64,000 bases of DNA from JAJYRX01 sp041655275 (lineage in GTDB: Bacteria > Pseudomonadota > Gammaproteobacteria > Burkholderiales > Burkholderiaceae_B), in the NCBI GenBank assembly GCA_041655275.1, contig JBBAFU010000002.1, forward strand, positions 162,308-226,307, given 5' to 3'. The notes below the pieces were generated by a model. The model was not told the origin of the DNA and did no database searches. It saw only the letters and a program-made list of their open reading frames with translations. Shown here one piece after another: positions 7,563 through 16,924 of the stretch (position 1 is its first letter; each line of letters opens with the position of its first letter). A program made the position numbers and the translations under genes.

Positions 7563-8771
7563 TTACTGCTCCACACCAAATACCAGGGAAATACAGCTTC
7601 TTCCCGGACGACCATAAGGAAGACCACCAAATCCGCAAGACGCACCTATGGTCGCATTCTTAACTTGCCGATCACCCGCTTCATTACGCAACTGCGTGAC
7701 AGCCTCTATCAGCGGCATGAAGCCGCCGTTGGCCCCGCCAGGCTGTCCGCCCGATAGCTGCCCCCCGTCTGTGGACAGCGGAAAATCACCGCTGAACCGC
7801 AGATCATGATCTTCAATGAACTTGCCGCCCTCGCCCTTTTTGCAAAACCCCCAATCCTCTATCGTCATCATGGAAATAAAGGGGTAATCGTCATAAGGCT
7901 GGAAGAACTGAATATCCTCATGCCCGACGCCTGCCATCACCATCGCGCGCGGGGCCGACTTGGCAAAGCCTGTAGTAGTAATGTCCGGCAGCGAACGTGA
8001 TCCGTGGTAATAGTTGTTCGCCTCACCAAAGCCCAGCAGATACACCGGTCGATCGGTAATCGTGCGTGCCGACTCTGCCGACGTCACGATGTATGCCACG
8101 CCCCCGTTGACGATAGGCACACAGTCATACAGGCGCAGCGGATCGGACAACATGCGTGAGTTCAGATAGTCTTCCAGCGTGAAGGGCGTGCGATAGATTG
8201 CACCCGAATGCAGAGAGGCGTGATAACGGTTGGTAACCGCCACCTTGCCCAATTGCTCGGGTGTCACGCTATATTCATGCTGGTAGCGCGAGAGCACCTG
8301 CGCGAATTGGGCTGTGGCTCCCATGACACCGAAGGGTCCCTGAAAGTCCCAGAAAACACCCCGTGTGCGCTCAGGCGACAGGGGGAGTCCGGGCGCAACC
8401 GAAGGCATGCTCAACGGCGTGTCGGCACCCACCACCAACGCCCTGTCGATCACACCTGCCGATATCAGCGCCGCCGCACGAACTAAAAGGGCAGATGCGG
8501 ACGCTCCCCCCTGATCCACGCGTAGTAGGATCGAAGGCGAGATTCCCAAATTTTCCGCTGTGGCCGCCGACCAATTCACCGTATGCGCCGCCTCGGCGTG
8601 CGAAATGCCCAGACCCTGTCCATTAAAATCATCCTTGGACATGCCCGCATGCTGCAACGCCAGTTCGGCTGCCCACGCGATGTACTGATCTACATTTATC
8701 TTTGGTTCATGGGGCTTTGCGCGGCTGTAAGGCGTTCGTCCAACGCCAACTATGGCTACTTTTCCTCGCAT
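7563..8771 (-). CDS. Thiolase-superfamily (SCP2/Ltp2-like) protein, copy 2
   Basis: The 402-residue translation is identical to that of 2334-3542, including absence of the classical nucleophilic cysteine and of the histidine in the GHP motif. It keeps the same upstream region, so it is expected to respond to the same control. Lying upstream of DUF35, TauE-like and Xsc-like genes, it could place the thiolase-like complex and the ThDP enzyme in one transcript. Confidence 0.85.
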   Translation of the reverse strand: MRGKVAIVGVGRTPYSRAKPHEPKINVDQYIAWAAELALQHAGMSKDDFNGQGLGISHAEAAHTVNWSAATAENLGISPSILLRVDQGGASASALLVRAAALISAGVIDRALVVGADTPLSMPSVAPGLPLSPERTRGVFWDFQGPFGVMGATAQFAQVLSRYQHEYSVTPEQLGKVAVTNRYHASLHSGAIYRTPFTLEDYLNSRMLSDPLRLYDCVPIVNGGVAYIVTSAESARTITDRPVYLLGFGEANNYYHGSRSLPDITTTGFAKSAPRAMVMAGVGHEDIQFFQPYDDYPFISMMTIEDWGFCKKGEGGKFIEDHDLRFSGDFPLSTDGGQLSGGQPGGANGGFMPLIEAVTQLRNEAGDRQVKNATIGASCGFGGLPYGRPGRSCISLVFGVEQ

Positions 8772-8869
8772 TATTCCTTCCTTAAAACCATCGCTGAGAC
8801 ATAATCAATAGTGCCCCATCATCGTCAGCGATCTGCGAGGTAGAGTCCACTTTCTATTTTGAATATGAC

Positions 8870-8888
8870 CTATTCATGATGCGAATAG
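8870..8888. promoter_or_regulatory. Operator-like inverted repeat, copy 2
   Basis: Copy of the CTATTC-N7-GAATAG inverted repeat found at 3641-3659, about 100 bp upstream of the second thiolase-like gene. Confidence 0.35.
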
Positions 8889-8939
8889 ACAATGAAAATT
8901 TAAATTCTTTTGATGAATGATTGGTATGTGATCCATCTT

Positions 8940-9226
8940 TCCTGTGAAATTATCGCTGTACAATACGATCTGGCCCGGCACAACTCCTGATAGAGGACTC
9001 TGGCTGAGTATCGGACGTGCTCGGCACGCTGGTGCAGGAACTCCGCGTGGTCGGCAAGCAAAGTATCTTCGCGCTGTGCCCGGCTATAGGCGCGCCAGGG
9101 TTGGCTGAGCGCCTTGCGCACGGTCTTGCGATCAATATCCAGGTGCCGGGCAATCTCCGAAACAGAGATATCTTGTTCGTGCATCTGTCGTACATCCTCC
9201 CGGCGTTGTTTGCTCAGCATCACCAT
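8940..9226 (-). pseudogene. IS21-family IstA transposase, N-terminal remnant
   Basis: From ATG 9226 the frame reads REDVRQMHEQDISVSEIARHLDIDRKTVRKAL, the HTH start typical of IS21 IstA proteins, then DTLLADHAEFLHQRAEHVRYSARVLYQEL. It loses similarity at 8939/8940 where the 1.8-kb repeat begins. About 95 of the usual 400-500 residues remain, and no IstB gene is present. It marks the outer side of the second repeat copy. Confidence 0.75.
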
Positions 9227-9239
9227 TTCCTGTCGTAAA

Positions 9240-9728
9240 CTTCCCCTTTATGTAGACATTTTTGATTAGAATTTTGAGGCCTCCCCTTGTACGGAGATCT
9301 CCATGAGGAAAAGCAGATTTACCGAATCCCGGATCGTCGCGGTGTTGAAGGAAGGCGAGGCCGGTATGCCGATAGCCGAGCTGTGTCGCAAGCACGGCAT
9401 CAGCAGCGCAACGTATTACAACTGGAAGAGCAAGTATGCGGGCGCTCAGGTCTCGCAGCTGCACCGCCTGCGCGAGTTGGAAGCCGAGAATGCCAAGCTC
9501 AAACGGATGTATGCCGATCTGGCGCTGGAGAACAATGCGATCCGGGAGGTGCTGTGCGCTGCAGGCTACAACATCCGCTGGCTGCTGCGCATGATCGTAC
9601 GCCATGGCCTGCGGGCCTTTTTGCGCCTGTTTTTTACGCCACAATTGCGCCGTCAATATCAGAACACAATCCTGGATAGTGGATCATTATCATTGAAACC
9701 CACCGTGCCGGCCGTTGCTGCGCGCTGA
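9240..9728 (+). pseudogene. IS3-family OrfA 5' part fused to an IS5-type transposase 3' end
   Basis: ATG 9303 opens an IS3-type OrfA: MRKSRFTESRIVAVLKEG, CRKHGISSATYYNWKSKY, a leucine-zipper region RELEAENAKLKRMYADLALEN. Around 9545-9555 it passes into VLCAAGYNIRWLLRMI, which looks like the C-terminal end of an IS5-family transposase, and stops at 9728. Neither element is complete: OrfB and the IS5 catalytic domain are absent. The frame is open across the junction by chance or by deletion. The upstream end (from 9240) is shared with 4096-4206 in inverted orientation. Confidence 0.65.
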
Positions 9729-9806
9729 AATGGATATTTCAGGTTCAACTAATGATCCCATCCCTGCAGTTCCCGCCAACATCCCGATTCATTGGAGAAC
9801 ACCATC

Positions 9807-10397
9807 ATGAGCAATGAAACGCCCCCCATCAGCGACTTCTACACCCACGGCCCGGCGCTCGCCAACCTGCCGGAGGACATCCGCGCACGCATAGAAGAAG
9901 TTCAGGAAAAAGCGGGATTCGTCCCCAATGTCTTTTTGCTGCTGGCTCACAAGCCGGATGAGTTCCGCGCATTCTTCGCCTATCACGATGCCTTGATGGA
10001 AGTGCCCGGCGGCCTGAGCAAGGCCGAGCGTGAAATGATCGTCGTTGCGACGAGTGGTATCAACCAGTGTCACTACTGCGTCATTGCGCACGGCGCCATA
10101 CTGCGCGTGCGCGCACGCAACCCCCTGATCGCCGACCAGGTGGCCATCAATTATCGAAAGGCGGATATCAGCACGCGCCAGCGCGCCATGCTGGACTTTG
10201 CGGTCCAGGTCAGCACCGCCTCACACACTGTAGATGACGCGCAGCGACAGGCCTTGCACGCCCACGGCTTCAGCGACGATGACATCTGGAACATCATCGG
10301 CATTGCCGCTTTCTTCGGCATGTCCAATCGTATGGCCAGCGCTGTCAGCCTGCGCCCCAACGACGAGTTTTATATGCTGGGACGCGTGGCGGGTTAA
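9807..10397 (+). CDS. AhpD-like peroxidase-related protein
   Basis: A 196-residue protein of the carboxymuconolactone-decarboxylase/AhpD superfamily, peroxidase-related branch. The redox pair CHYC with the following histidine (CHYCVIAH, residues about 90-97) is intact, and the C-terminal half is helical as expected. The ATG at 9807 has TGGAG nine bases upstream; the TTG at 9792 is rejected. Codon use is GC-rich, unlike its AT-rich neighbours. Its last 189 bp recur at 19603-19791 with five synonymous differences, so this end may have been replaced by recombination. Role: probably thiol-based peroxide defence; substrate unknown. Confidence 0.85.
   Translation: MSNETPPISDFYTHGPALANLPEDIRARIEEVQEKAGFVPNVFLLLAHKPDEFRAFFAYHDALMEVPGGLSKAEREMIVVATSGINQCHYCVIAHGAILRVRARNPLIADQVAINYRKADISTRQRAMLDFAVQVSTASHTVDDAQRQALHAHGFSDDDIWNIIGIAAFFGMSNRMASAVSLRPNDEFYMLGRVAG
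10209..10397 (+). repeat. 3' end of AhpD-like gene, direct repeat copy A
   Basis: This stretch matches 19603-19791 at 184 of 189 positions. The five differences are GCG/GCA, GCT/GCC, TTT/TTC, GGT/GGC and TAA/TGA, all silent. It marks the left border of the AT-rich island. Confidence 0.93.
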
Positions 10398-10495
10398 AAA
10401 CACCTTTTACTTAGCGTATAGACCAGTATCGAAAAGTAATCAACGGTGCCTCACGCCCAAAAAAATGAAAAACCAACCTCTAAGGACAGATACAA

Positions 10496-11878
10496 TCAAG
10501 ACACAAAACTAAATAATCGGTCAATATTTGCCATCTGATCCAAATTCCATATCGCATCGGATAACGCATTATCATCGGTGTTCGGCCGACCTCGCGTACA
10601 TAGTAGATGAAGCTTATCGACAAGATCCTCGTCCGTAAGTGGGTTGCTCAGTGATCCCTTTGCAGAGATAATTGCTAATTCGATCTTATTCTTATCTGTG
10701 ATTATAAGTTCGTCTGTGCAATTAATCTGAATTTCAGTATCAAACACCAAGCAGACTTTTGCACTTTCTAACGTATAAGATAAGTCTTCCTCAAATATTA
10801 ACAATTTACCAAGTTGACGAATTCGCGTATCATTAACAGCTTCATCTGAAAATTCCGACAATCCTGCCTTACGTCGAATTAAAGTAACCGCAACTGCATG
10901 TTGAGCGCTAACTTGCGACAATCTACCATTCGGCACATTAGGTCGATCTGTGCGCATTTTCAGAAGTGGGTGGCCGGTCACCACAATAGTATGCAATCGT
11001 GTATAAAATTCACGCGGCATACAGACAGCCAACCTGAGGCAGGCTTCTATAACTGGATTAAGCACGACGCCACATGGATAGGGTTTATATGCTAAATTAC
11101 GAAGCTCCCAGTCCCTATCAAAATTTATCATCGCAGAACCGATATCGGGTGAATCTCCAAAAACATTTAAAAATCCAAATTGTCCCTCCAGCGGGCTATC
11201 AGGACCTGAAAACGATCGTGCAGCCAATTGTGCCGCAACAAGCCCACCTCGCGCTGCATTACCGACGCTAATACTTTTAGACATTGAACCAAGACATTCT
11301 ACCAAACCGCTCGCTTGACTCGCGGCATGGCCGAGAGCCCAAACCAATTGTTGCTGTGTCAGATGTAAAATTTTTCCGACCGCCATCGCTACTCCAAACA
11401 CCCCGCAGGTTGCAGTAATATGCCACCCTCGCCGATAATGAAATGGCGACACCGCAAGCGCGATACGACAAGAAACCTGAACGCCTATTGCAAAAGCCAA
11501 CATAAACTGCCTCCCAGAAATCTCCATTGATTCCGAAAGTGCTAATAAGGCAGATGCAATTGGGGCTGTTGGATGCACGATTGTCGGAAAATGCGTATCA
11601 TCGAAATCAAAAACATTAGCACTCATGGAGTTTATAAATGCTGCATCCAATATGCTCATTAATTTGTCACTTCCAATAACTCGATGTGAGTTATCATTTG
11701 ACACAGAGGATAGATAGTCAACTAATATATTGGTTGTCGAATCGCTCGCGCCCGCAATTGCGACCGAAAAATAATTGACCATGGCACGCTTAACTTCATG
11801 CAAAACATCACCTGGAATATCGTCCCAAGATAAATCTCGTACGAACTGAGCAATCTTAATTGACAACTCCTTGTTCAT
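10496..11878 (-). CDS. MmgE/PrpD-family protein 1
   Basis: A 460-residue member of the MmgE/PrpD family, which contains 2-methylcitrate dehydratase and several isomerases or dehydratases of tricarboxylate-like acids. Visible family features are the N-terminal AMVNYFSVAIAGASD, the FDFDDTHFPTIVHPTAPIASAL segment (compare DDTH...HP in the family active site) and GLVECLGSMSKSISVGNAARGGLVAAQLA. ATG 11878 with GGAG five bases upstream is preferred over the ATG at 11893. It is the last gene of the island operon. The exact substrate is unknown; a second family member at 13713-15080 is clearly different in sequence. Confidence 0.85.
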   Translation of the reverse strand: MNKELSIKIAQFVRDLSWDDIPGDVLHEVKRAMVNYFSVAIAGASDSTTNILVDYLSSVSNDNSHRVIGSDKLMSILDAAFINSMSANVFDFDDTHFPTIVHPTAPIASALLALSESMEISGRQFMLAFAIGVQVSCRIALAVSPFHYRRGWHITATCGVFGVAMAVGKILHLTQQQLVWALGHAASQASGLVECLGSMSKSISVGNAARGGLVAAQLAARSFSGPDSPLEGQFGFLNVFGDSPDIGSAMINFDRDWELRNLAYKPYPCGVVLNPVIEACLRLAVCMPREFYTRLHTIVVTGHPLLKMRTDRPNVPNGRLSQVSAQHAVAVTLIRRKAGLSEFSDEAVNDTRIRQLGKLLIFEEDLSYTLESAKVCLVFDTEIQINCTDELIITDKNKIELAIISAKGSLSNPLTDEDLVDKLHLLCTRGRPNTDDNALSDAIWNLDQMANIDRLFSFVS

Positions 11879-11983
11879 TGATTCTCCAATCATATTTTCA
11901 ATTTAGATGATCATTAAGATAGCGCAATAGCAAATAGGAGATATTTAGCGAAATGCGTTAATAATCTATAGCTATCCCCGGCA

Positions 11984-12805
11984 TCAATTATTTCGAGACG
12001 GTTCACGGTCGAGGCGTACAATTTTACCGATCGCCTTCCTAGAATACGCAGGATACCGATTCATTACTAACGGATCATGTCCAGGTATAATATGGCTCGA
12101 CGAATCAGCTAACCCACGAACTTTATCATATCCCGCTAAAAGTTCTCCGACATTGAATAGAATAGGAAAAGGAACCCCACAATCAATATTGCCATATAGA
12201 TGCGTAGCATCAGACGCTATGACAACCCAGCCACGCTTCGTCCATACGCGCACCACTTGCAAGCCCGCAGTATGTCCGCCAATTAAGTGCACAGATAGTC
12301 CCGAAGTCAATGTCGCGTCACCGCGATAAAAAACCACCCGCTCATCATAAACTGTTCTTATAATATCAAGAACATTATCCAGTTCAAAAGCCCCCCTTAA
12401 ATGCTTATGGAGCATATAACGTCCCGTGGCATAATTAACCTCGGTCTCTTGAATATGAAATTTAGCATTAGGAAAATCTTTTATAGTACCGGCATGATCA
12501 TAATGCAAATGGGTCAAAATGACGTTTTTTATATCTTTTGCGTTGACACCAAGCAATGAAATCCCCTCGTCTATTGGGCATAATAACTCACGACCACGTA
12601 CGTGCGCCGTTATTTCATCAAAGCCTGTATCAATCAAATAAATCTCATCCTCGCGACGCGCAAGCCATACATAATAGTCTAAATCACTTGCGGCATCATG
12701 CAAGTCTGGCGAGCTCAAATAATTTTCATGAACACTCCTGCCTCGATGTTTACCATATCTTATCGCAAATAGCTCGAAAGGCGCGCAATCCATATCATGT
12801 TTCAT
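11984..12805 (-). CDS. Metallo-beta-lactamase-fold hydrolase, N-acyl-homoserine-lactonase-like
   Basis: A 273-residue hydrolase with the zinc motif THLHYDHAG (HxHxDH), a further histidine in LIGGHTAGLQ, an Asp in ASDATHLY and a late PGHDP. The layout and the YYVWLARREDEIYLIDTGF start resemble AttM/AiiA-type lactonases. In this setting it more likely opens a lactone intermediate of the imported substrate than quenches quorum signals. No strong ribosome site precedes the ATG. It lies between the gntR gene and the last prpD-like gene, all on the same strand. Confidence 0.82.
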   Translation of the reverse strand: MKHDMDCAPFELFAIRYGKHRGRSVHENYLSSPDLHDAASDLDYYVWLARREDEIYLIDTGFDEITAHVRGRELLCPIDEGISLLGVNAKDIKNVILTHLHYDHAGTIKDFPNAKFHIQETEVNYATGRYMLHKHLRGAFELDNVLDIIRTVYDERVVFYRGDATLTSGLSVHLIGGHTAGLQVVRVWTKRGWVVIASDATHLYGNIDCGVPFPILFNVGELLAGYDKVRGLADSSSHIIPGHDPLVMNRYPAYSRKAIGKIVRLDREPSRNN

Positions 12806-12920
12806 ATTTATAATTCCAAGTCTAAAGTTGAAAATTATTAGTTATGATAATCAAAACGCTAATCAATGACATGATATTGTTGATTTAACGGCATAAAATT
12901 AGAATATTAATTATTAGCAA

Positions 12921-13622
12921 TCAATCGTGTTTCGCTTGTTCCAGCAGCAGTTCGACTGCAATCAAGGATGCATTCCTTACATGTTGGGCACCTGCCAAAC
13001 GCGCCGACTTAGGATCCCTTGCTGAAAGTGCACTGACCAAAACCTCAAGCTCAGCCAAGCTATCTTTTGTACGACCAGGCACGGCCATAGACATCGAGCG
13101 CAACAACATGATTTGCGAAGTTAAGAGCCGCAAACTGTTTGACAACGCCTCATTGCCAGCTCCGGACAATAGACATTCATAAAAATAATTCTTTGCTTGA
13201 AGTCGATCTAGGCTATCATCGTGAGCATAGCTTTCTCGCAATCTAATGAGCGCATCTTTTAGATCTTCGATTTGTCCGATAGTTGCTCTTTCTGCGAAAA
13301 GTTGGCATGCCAGTCCCTCAAGTTCTTCTCGGACCCGATAGACATCATTTGCCTCCGATGCTGACATCTTAGCAACGATTGGTCCCCTATAAGGAATAAC
13401 TTTAATAAGCCGCTCTGCTTCGAGTTGCCGCAATGCCTCCCTCACCAAAGTACGACTCACCCCTGTTAGTTCGCACAACTCTCGCTCCAAAAGTCGATCA
13501 CCTGGCTTGAAGCGTCCGACAAAAATCGCATTACGTATACTTTCCGAGACTCGATGCCGTAATACTGCTGCTGAACGACGCACTAAGAATCGCTCATCAC
13601 AACCAGTATCATGATATTTCAT
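12921..13622 (-). CDS. GntR-family regulator, FadR/FCD subfamily
   Basis: A 233-residue repressor-type protein. The winged HTH is at residues about 12-75 (SIRNAIFVGRFKPGDRLLERELCELTGVSRTLVREALRQLE), followed by a helical FCD domain that binds small carboxylates. ATG 13622 is preferred because AAGG lies twelve bases upstream; the alternative is the GTG at 13631. It sits inside the catabolic operon and probably controls it in response to the substrate or an intermediate. I could not find a convincing GntR operator nearby. Confidence 0.88.
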   Translation of the reverse strand: MKYHDTGCDERFLVRRSAAVLRHRVSESIRNAIFVGRFKPGDRLLERELCELTGVSRTLVREALRQLEAERLIKVIPYRGPIVAKMSASEANDVYRVREELEGLACQLFAERATIGQIEDLKDALIRLRESYAHDDSLDRLQAKNYFYECLLSGAGNEALSNSLRLLTSQIMLLRSMSMAVPGRTKDSLAELEVLVSALSARDPKSARLAGAQHVRNASLIAVELLLEQAKHD

Positions 13623-13712
13623 AGTCGCCACTAGCCTTATTTATGCAATAACAGACCTAACGTAATTGTTATACTGACATTTCACATACAATTTGTCGAT
13701 CTCATGCCGATA

Positions 13713-15080
13713 TTAAATATTTATCAAACACTCAAGAAGTTTCGTGACATCGTCCTGAAGCTCGAATGCATGCAATACGGCGACGCATCGCTCTACATCA
13801 TCGATATTTCTTCCATTAAGTGACATCAGTTCACGAAATTTCTTGTCAACATCGTTCCATTGTATACCGCCACTGTGCGAACCCTTCGGTTTCATGCGGA
13901 TTGCTGAAAACTGTTTTCCATCATTCAAAATTATTGTGACCTGGCCTCCGTGATGATGCGGAAATCTGTCAGGTAATATTGGTGGAATCGGATCAAATTC
14001 AATTTTATTCTGTACCGTAGCGACAACCGGATCGAGCATCTTGCTGCGATCTAAAGCGTCCCATCCGAACTGTCTTTCTACTACCGATAGCGCAATAAAA
14101 TAGTACAAACTATGGGCGGCTTCAATAAGATTACGTGGGTGCGGCTCTCCTCGAAATGCTGTCCACTGAAAACCGCCCCGTACAACGATTCGCTTTATAT
14201 CAGCTGGCGCAATATTACCAGATGTCGTCGCCTCTATGGCCGCTTCAGCCAAAGTGTGAAATGGATGTGCGCCTGGCATGAGCTTAACTGCCATATCGGT
14301 GACAATATCCCACTCGCCTCCTAGATCCTGATGGATCGCCTGTATATCTTCACCCTTCATCGCGCTAAGGAAGCCCCGCGTCGCCTCTAAAACGTGCAAT
14401 TCGCCCTGAAAACCTGCTTGCGCTGCTCTTGCAGCATGAATACCAAGCATCGTAGCGTTGCCAGCGCCATATTCTCGCGAGCAGCTGGTATCAGCCGCGA
14501 TCGCCATACCGCAAGCCGAGGTCGCTGCAAGCGCAATCGCATGGGCCATCCTATCCACATCCAGCTCGTACAATTTACCGGCTGCAACCGCGCTACCAAA
14601 TATAGTTGATACGGTGCCATGAAACCCCCGTTGCATTCTGCCAGGCGTAAGCGACTCGTCAATGCGACCTGCAATTTCGTACCCAAGAACCATGGCTGTA
14701 AGAATATCCTTTCCTGGGCGCGAAAGACATTCTCCGACCGCCATTCCTGCGGCTGATATGGCAGTACCGATATGGGCTATGCTACGAAGGTCGCTATCAT
14801 CCGATGCAGACGCGTCACTCGCGATTGCGTTGACCCGTGCTGCATTCGCGACCGGCAGTCGTGCCCCGTGATACCACACAAGGGCTTCAGCGCTACCTCC
14901 ACTGGCCACCTCCAAGGTACGAATCATAGAGCTTGAAGGAATCTTATACCCAGCTACGGCACTCGCAAGCGTGCTCATCAAGCTCATCTTCGCACGCTCG
15001 ATTGCTAACAACGGAATGGCCTCAAATTTGCTATTAACAACAAATTCCGCCAATACCTTGGTTAATGGTTTTGCACGCAT
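13713..15080 (-). CDS. MmgE/PrpD-family protein 2
   Basis: A 455-residue MmgE/PrpD protein. Recognisable parts are SLMSTLASAVAGYKIPSSS, ASDDSDLRSIAHIGTAISAA (family position of the DDxH...HxG region), GFHGTVSTIFGSAVAAGKL and the late MKPKGSHSGGIQW. Compared with copy 1 the active-site region reads SDASASDDSD, so the two may act on different intermediates. The ribosome site is weak. Upstream is the ABC permease gene (66 bp) and downstream the gntR gene. Likely a dehydratase or isomerase of a carboxylate; substrate unknown. Confidence 0.85.
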   Translation of the reverse strand: MRAKPLTKVLAEFVVNSKFEAIPLLAIERAKMSLMSTLASAVAGYKIPSSSMIRTLEVASGGSAEALVWYHGARLPVANAARVNAIASDASASDDSDLRSIAHIGTAISAAGMAVGECLSRPGKDILTAMVLGYEIAGRIDESLTPGRMQRGFHGTVSTIFGSAVAAGKLYELDVDRMAHAIALAATSACGMAIAADTSCSREYGAGNATMLGIHAARAAQAGFQGELHVLEATRGFLSAMKGEDIQAIHQDLGGEWDIVTDMAVKLMPGAHPFHTLAEAAIEATTSGNIAPADIKRIVVRGGFQWTAFRGEPHPRNLIEAAHSLYYFIALSVVERQFGWDALDRSKMLDPVVATVQNKIEFDPIPPILPDRFPHHHGGQVTIILNDGKQFSAIRMKPKGSHSGGIQWNDVDKKFRELMSLNGRNIDDVERCVAVLHAFELQDDVTKLLECLINI

Positions 15081-15146
15081 ATATAAATGCCAAGATCTCT
15101 ATCAATAAAAAAATAAAATTCCCATCGCTTTATTAAAAGTGCCCCG

Positions 15147-16025
15147 TTAGAATTGCATTCCCCATCGTTTAATTGTGCGCAACTCGACAGTTTTAAATAT
15201 CAAATTCTCTACCAGCAGTCCAAATAAAATAACCATGAGCAATCCAGCGAAAACATTTGGTATATCAAGCATATTTTTATTTTGAAAGATAAACCAACCC
15301 AAACCTCCTGATCCGGAGCTTGACCCGAAAACCAATTCCGCGGCAATTAGCGTACGCCAAGCGAACGCCCAACCGATCTTCATTCCAGTTAGAATACTAG
15401 GAAATGCGCCCGGTATCAATATCCGGCAAACGTATGACAAGCCAGACAAGCCGTAGTTTCGACCAACCATACGCCAAGTCATGCTAACCGATCTGAAACC
15501 TGCATGAGTATTCAATGCAACAGCCCATAAAACTGCATGTATCAATACGAAGATAATACTCATATCTCCCAAGCCGAACCATATCATCGCCAACGGCAGC
15601 AGCGCAATCGATGGAAGGGGATTAAACATTGAAGTCAAGGTTTCTAATAAATCGGCACCAACTCTAGTTGCACTTGCAAGCGCCGTAAATACTGCAGCAA
15701 TCAATAATCCTGCAATATATCCTTGAAGAAGCAGTGTCACAGACGCGGCCGTTGCCTTGATCAATGCTCCTGATATTATTCCATTGACTAATGCCTCGAC
15801 AGTTACAATGAACGTCGGGAAAAGAAGCGGATTATTTGACCAGCGTGCGTAGCCTTCCCATAATGCAGCCAATATAATTAAGACAATAAATTTACGTAAC
15901 ATGCCATTGTCATACAATTGATGCAGTAAGCTCAACGGTCGTTCGACAACACCAAAATTATCGGATGTTACATCATTGATTATCTCGGTTCGCCTGAAAG
16001 TAGCGGAAGAATCTACCTTAGTCAT
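15147..16025 (-). CDS. ABC transporter permease, NitT/TauT (SsuC/TauC-like) family
   Basis: A 292-residue inner-membrane permease with about six membrane helices and the EAA-type cytoplasmic loop near MVGRNYGLSGLSYVCRILIPGAFPSI. AGAGGGA before the ATG at 16025 and an 8-bp overlap with the ATPase stop fix the start. The C-terminal FGLLVENLIFKTVELRTIKRWG is typical of the family, whose members import nitrate, sulfonates, taurine, pyrimidine precursors or aromatic acids. Confidence 0.88.
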   Translation of the reverse strand: MTKVDSSATFRRTEIINDVTSDNFGVVERPLSLLHQLYDNGMLRKFIVLIILAALWEGYARWSNNPLLFPTFIVTVEALVNGIISGALIKATAASVTLLLQGYIAGLLIAAVFTALASATRVGADLLETLTSMFNPLPSIALLPLAMIWFGLGDMSIIFVLIHAVLWAVALNTHAGFRSVSMTWRMVGRNYGLSGLSYVCRILIPGAFPSILTGMKIGWAFAWRTLIAAELVFGSSSGSGGLGWFIFQNKNMLDIPNVFAGLLMVILFGLLVENLIFKTVELRTIKRWGMQF

Positions 16026-16806
16026 TCTGTCCCTCTGAGGATCGAATTTGCTTATCAAATAAAAGATCCGATATCTTCTCGGACAATCGAACTCCATCGA
16101 TGTCGACAGCATCCACTCCGTCGCTATTTAATTCTGCACGCACCCGCCCCGGGTGCGCACTCAATAAGAGAATTCTGCTACCAATCTTAACCGCTTCAGA
16201 TATTGAGTGCGTAACGAACAAAACGGTGAACTGGGTATCTTCCCATAATTGAAGAAGTTCTTCTTGCATCTTCTCACGAGTAAGCGCATCTAGAGCAGCA
16301 AAAGGCTCATCCATTAACAAAATGTCCGGCTCCATAGCCATTCCACGCGCAATTGCTACACGTTGTTTCATCCCGCCTGAAAGAGTATGAGGCATACTGT
16401 TTGCAAAAGCAGATAAATTAACCTTTTCAATATATTCCAGAGCCTTTTCTTCCGCTTCTCGTTTATTAAATTTATTGCTGGACGTGAGAGCAAACATTAC
16501 ATTTTGTTTAACTGTTTTCCATGGTAGCAGCTGATCGAACTCCTGAAACACCATTACCCTATCAGGCCCTGGCTTCGCTACTTCGTGCCCCCTCAATCGA
16601 ATCGTTCCTTCCACTGCTTGCATATATCCACCAACCGCTTTCAATAATGTTGATTTACCGCACCCAGAAGGGCCAACTATCACAAATCGATCGGAATGAT
16701 AGACATCAAAGCTGACACGATACGTGGCAGTGACAAGATTGTTGCCCGTTCTGTACCGCAAGGTGACTCCTTCCACGGACAATAAAGGGCTCACATCATT
16801 ATTCAT
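16018..16806 (-). CDS. ABC transporter ATP-binding protein, NitT/TauT family
   Basis: A 262-residue ATPase. Walker A is GPSGCGKSTLL, the Q-loop is VFQEFDQLLPWKT, the signature is LSGGMKQR, Walker B is ILLMDEPFAALD and the switch histidine is in FVTHSISEAV, so it should hydrolyse ATP. ATG 16806 is chosen over an upstream TTG at 16845. It is coupled to the permease by overlap and follows the binding-protein gene after a strong hairpin. Confidence 0.9.
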   Translation of the reverse strand: MNNDVSPLLSVEGVTLRYRTGNNLVTATYRVSFDVYHSDRFVIVGPSGCGKSTLLKAVGGYMQAVEGTIRLRGHEVAKPGPDRVMVFQEFDQLLPWKTVKQNVMFALTSSNKFNKREAEEKALEYIEKVNLSAFANSMPHTLSGGMKQRVAIARGMAMEPDILLMDEPFAALDALTREKMQEELLQLWEDTQFTVLFVTHSISEAVKIGSRILLLSAHPGRVRAELNSDGVDAVDIDGVRLSEKISDLLFDKQIRSSEGQND

Positions 16807-16889
16807 TATATATCTCACTACATATTGACGATAGTCGACGCTCAATACGTCAATATCGTAATGTCAGGTCTCAATATGAATCGAAGGGT

Positions 16890-16915
16890 ATGAGAGGAGA
16901 TTATTCTCCTCTCAT
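16890..16915 (-). promoter_or_regulatory. Intercistronic stem-loop after the binding-protein gene
   Basis: A perfect 11-bp stem (ATGAGAGGAGA / TCTCCTCTCAT) with loop TTAT lies 9 bp after the binding-protein stop and 84 bp before the ATPase start. No T-run follows on the transcribed strand. It probably protects the binding-protein message or attenuates read-through. Confidence 0.6.
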
Positions 16916-16924
16916 TAAGATCAA

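Larger units (their letters stand above)
7113..8939. repeat. Direct repeat, copy 2 (1,827 bp)
   Basis: Second copy of 1884-3710 with one difference found (7127). Its left end keeps the ribosome-binding region and the ATGATGA that starts the TRAP receptor in copy 1, then switches to unrelated sequence. This makes it look like a cut-out of the original operon rather than the other way round. Confidence 0.97.

Noticed and set aside
11984..12805. Quorum-quenching AHL lactonase as primary role
   Set aside because: The sequence fits the lactonase-like family, but its place within a catabolic operon favours a pathway lactone as substrate.
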